Shown in pieces: positions 6,333 to 7,728 of a stretch of DNA of 7,728 nucleotides. A program made the translations under genes and the position numbers. Below the pieces are notes generated by a model. It was not told where the DNA came from. It searched no databases and saw nothing but the letters and a program-made list of their open reading frames with translations. The number at the start of each line of letters is the position of its first letter. Position 1 is the stretch's first letter. The DNA is from Erythrobacter sp. Its GTDB lineage: Bacteria; Pseudomonadota; Alphaproteobacteria; Sphingomonadales; Sphingomonadaceae. Where the stretch lies: the NCBI GenBank assembly GCA_013214365.1, contig JABSPI010000239.1:1-7728 (forward strand), written 5' to 3'.

Positions 6333-7631
6333 ATGGATGAGGTGACCCGCGGTGCGCGGGCGCTTGTCCTGTGTCCGGATGTGCGGACGCTCACCTATGA
6401 TCTCGACGCGGCCGAGCGCCTCGCCGAGGCCGAGGGGCTTGCGCTCGCCATCGGGGTGGAGATCGAGCACAGCGCGATCCTGACCGTGCGCCAGATGCAG
6501 CCCAACACTTTGTTCGGGTCGGGTCAGGTGCAAAATATCGCCACATGGTGCGAACAATATGAATGCGAATTGGTGGTCGTGGACGGCGCGTTGACCCCGA
6601 TCCAGCAACGCAATCTGGAAGACAAACTCAAACGCAAAGTGATCGATCGCACCGGTTTGATCCTGGAAATTTTCGGCGAACGCGCGGCCACTGCTGAGGG
6701 GCGCTTGCAGGTCGAATTGGCGCATCTGGATTACCAGCAGAGCCGGCTTGTGCGCAGCTGGACCCACCTCGAACGGCAACGCGGCGGCTTTGGCTTTCTG
6801 GGCGGTCCGGGCGAGACCCAGATCGAGGCCGACCGGCGGATGATCCGCCAGCGTATGGGGCGGCTGCGGCGGGAGCTGGAACAGGTGCGCAAAACCCGCG
6901 CATTGCACCGCGACCGGCGGGGCAGGGCGCCGTGGCCGGTCATCGCTCTGGTCGGATATACCAATGCGGGCAAATCGACCCTGTTCAACCGGTTGACCGG
7001 CTCCGATGTGATAGCCGAGGATTTGCTGTTCGCAACGCTCGACCCGACTATGCGCGCGATCAGCCTGCCGGGGGTGGAGAAGGCGATTTTGTCCGATACG
7101 GTGGGCTTTATCTCTGATCTGCCGACCCAATTGGTCGCCGCGTTCCGCGCCACGTTAGAGGAAGTGACCGGCGCCGATATCATCGTCCATGTGCGCGATA
7201 TGGCCAATCCGGCGCATGCCGCGCAAAAGAAACAAGTGCTCGACGTGCTCGCCGACCTGGAGGTGGTGGACCGCGATACGGGGCTGGGGGAAATCCCGAT
7301 CCTTGAGGTGTGGAACAAGGCCGACCTGTTGAGCGCGGAACGGCTCGAGGAATTGCACAGCGTTGCCGAGGGGCACGAAGCGGTGGTCCTCTCGGCGGCA
7401 AGCGGCACCGGGATTGACGATTTTGCCGTGCAAATCGCATCCATGCTCACCGCAAAGGCAAGCGAGGTGACGTTGACCTTACCGGTCAGCGACGGGCGGC
7501 GGATTGCCTGGCTCTATGCCCATGGCGAGGTCCTCGATGATGCCGAGGCCGGGGAAGGGGAAGAGGGCCCCATGCGCCAGATCATCGTCCGGTTGAACCC
7601 TAAGGAATTGGGTCAATACAATACGTTATAG
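6333..7631 (+). CDS. hflX: Ribosome-associated GTPase HflX
   Basis: A 432-residue GTPase of normal HflX length. The N-terminal nucleotide-binding-like domain (about 1-195) includes the family-typical QPNTLFGSGQV, VVDGALTPIQQRNLE, IDRTGLILEIF, AEGRLQVELA and the glycine-rich GGFGFLGGPGETQIE with its following basic helix. The G domain follows: G1 GYTNAGKST (208-216), G2 TLDPT, G3 DTVGF (255-259), G4 NKAD (328-331) and G5 SAAS (354-357). HflX is known to bind the large ribosomal subunit and, in E. coli, to split stalled or stress-arrested ribosomes; pairing with hfq is a conserved arrangement. The start is a choice: ATG 6333 or the adjacent in-frame TTG 6330, neither with a strong Shine-Dalgarno, so coupling to hfq translation 17 bases upstream is likely. 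Its last 6 bases overlap the convergent mazG. Confidence 0.96.
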   Translation: MDEVTRGARALVLCPDVRTLTYDLDAAERLAEAEGLALAIGVEIEHSAILTVRQMQPNTLFGSGQVQNIATWCEQYECELVVVDGALTPIQQRNLEDKLKRKVIDRTGLILEIFGERAATAEGRLQVELAHLDYQQSRLVRSWTHLERQRGGFGFLGGPGETQIEADRRMIRQRMGRLRRELEQVRKTRALHRDRRGRAPWPVIALVGYTNAGKSTLFNRLTGSDVIAEDLLFATLDPTMRAISLPGVEKAILSDTVGFISDLPTQLVAAFRATLEEVTGADIIVHVRDMANPAHAAQKKQVLDVLADLEVVDRDTGLGEIPILEVWNKADLLSAERLEELHSVAEGHEAVVLSAASGTGIDDFAVQIASMLTAKASEVTLTLPVSDGRRIAWLYAHGEVLDDAEAGEGEEGPMRQIIVRLNPKELGQYNTL

Positions 7632-7728
7632 GGCTGTTTTTTCAGCTTTTTTGACGCGCTGCCAATAGGCGTCCTGTTGCTCGAGAGAGAGCGCGGCAAA
7701 ATCCACCCGGTCGCGTTTTGCCAATTCC
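7626..7728 (-). CDS. mazG: Probable MazG nucleoside triphosphate pyrophosphohydrolase, C-terminal end only
   Basis: The - strand has an open frame from the window edge to a TAA at 7628-7626, giving 33 C-terminal residues; the rest lies outside the window. The fragment includes DFAALSLEQQDAYWQRVKKA and ends in EKTAL. This resembles the end of MazG, where a conserved SLEEMDxLWxxVKxxE helix closes the protein; the match is partial and by memory. MazG hydrolyses nucleoside triphosphates (including ppGpp-related and aberrant nucleotides in E. coli) to monophosphates. A mazG next to hflX is a familiar arrangement in sphingomonads, which supports the call. It converges on hflX and overlaps it by 6 bases. 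The catalytic residues cannot be seen here, so the name is likely but not proven. Confidence 0.7.
   Translation of the reverse strand, partial: ELAKRDRVDFAALSLEQQDAYWQRVKKAEKTAL
7631..7652 (+). terminator. Candidate hflX terminator inside mazG
   Basis: GCTG (7633-7636), a six-T loop and CAGC (7643-7646) form a short stem followed by six Ts (7647-7652). In RNA two G-U pairs could lengthen the stem at its base. It starts at the last base of the hflX stop codon and points the right way for hflX transcription. The complementary strand has A-runs, so it would not terminate mazG. The four-pair core is weak, so efficiency is uncertain. Confidence 0.4.

Overview
The window looks like chromosomal DNA from an alphaproteobacterium, most likely of the order Sphingomonadales (Erythrobacter/Novosphingobium-like). 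I infer this from the moderately high GC content, the gene order ntrB-ntrC-ntrY-ntrX-hfq-hflX with mazG converging on it, and a double-length Hfq, which I associate with that order. No mobile elements, tRNA or rRNA genes, or CRISPR arrays are visible. The genes are packed tightly on the + strand.

Positions 1-1637 hold the 3' end of the nitrogen sensor kinase gene ntrB and the complete sigma-54 activator gene ntrC, whose stop and start codons overlap by one base. After a 70-base gap, 1708-5523 hold the second two-component pair: NtrY, a large membrane histidine kinase, and NtrX, its response regulator. NtrC keeps the GAFTGA loop needed to contact sigma-54, while NtrX has lost it, so the two related regulators probably activate transcription by different mechanisms.

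A 192-base leader (5524-5715) separates ntrX from hfq. It holds a plausible sigma-70 promoter, a 7-bp inverted repeat and an (ARN)4 tract across the ribosome binding site, which together suggest independent transcription and possible self-control of hfq. The hfq gene (5716-6315) is the most unusual item. It encodes two complete Sm/Hfq domains in tandem, the second with an acidic rather than basic rim, followed by an Asp-rich tail. The ribosome-associated GTPase gene hflX (6333-7631) follows 17 bases after hfq, as in many proteobacteria.

The window ends in the 3' end of a - strand gene that looks like mazG. Its stop codon overlaps the last codons of hflX by 6 bp, and a small hairpin plus T-tract that may terminate hflX transcription lies inside the mazG coding region. 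Taken together, the block joins nitrogen/redox signalling (NtrBC, NtrYX) to post-transcriptional and translational control (Hfq, HflX).
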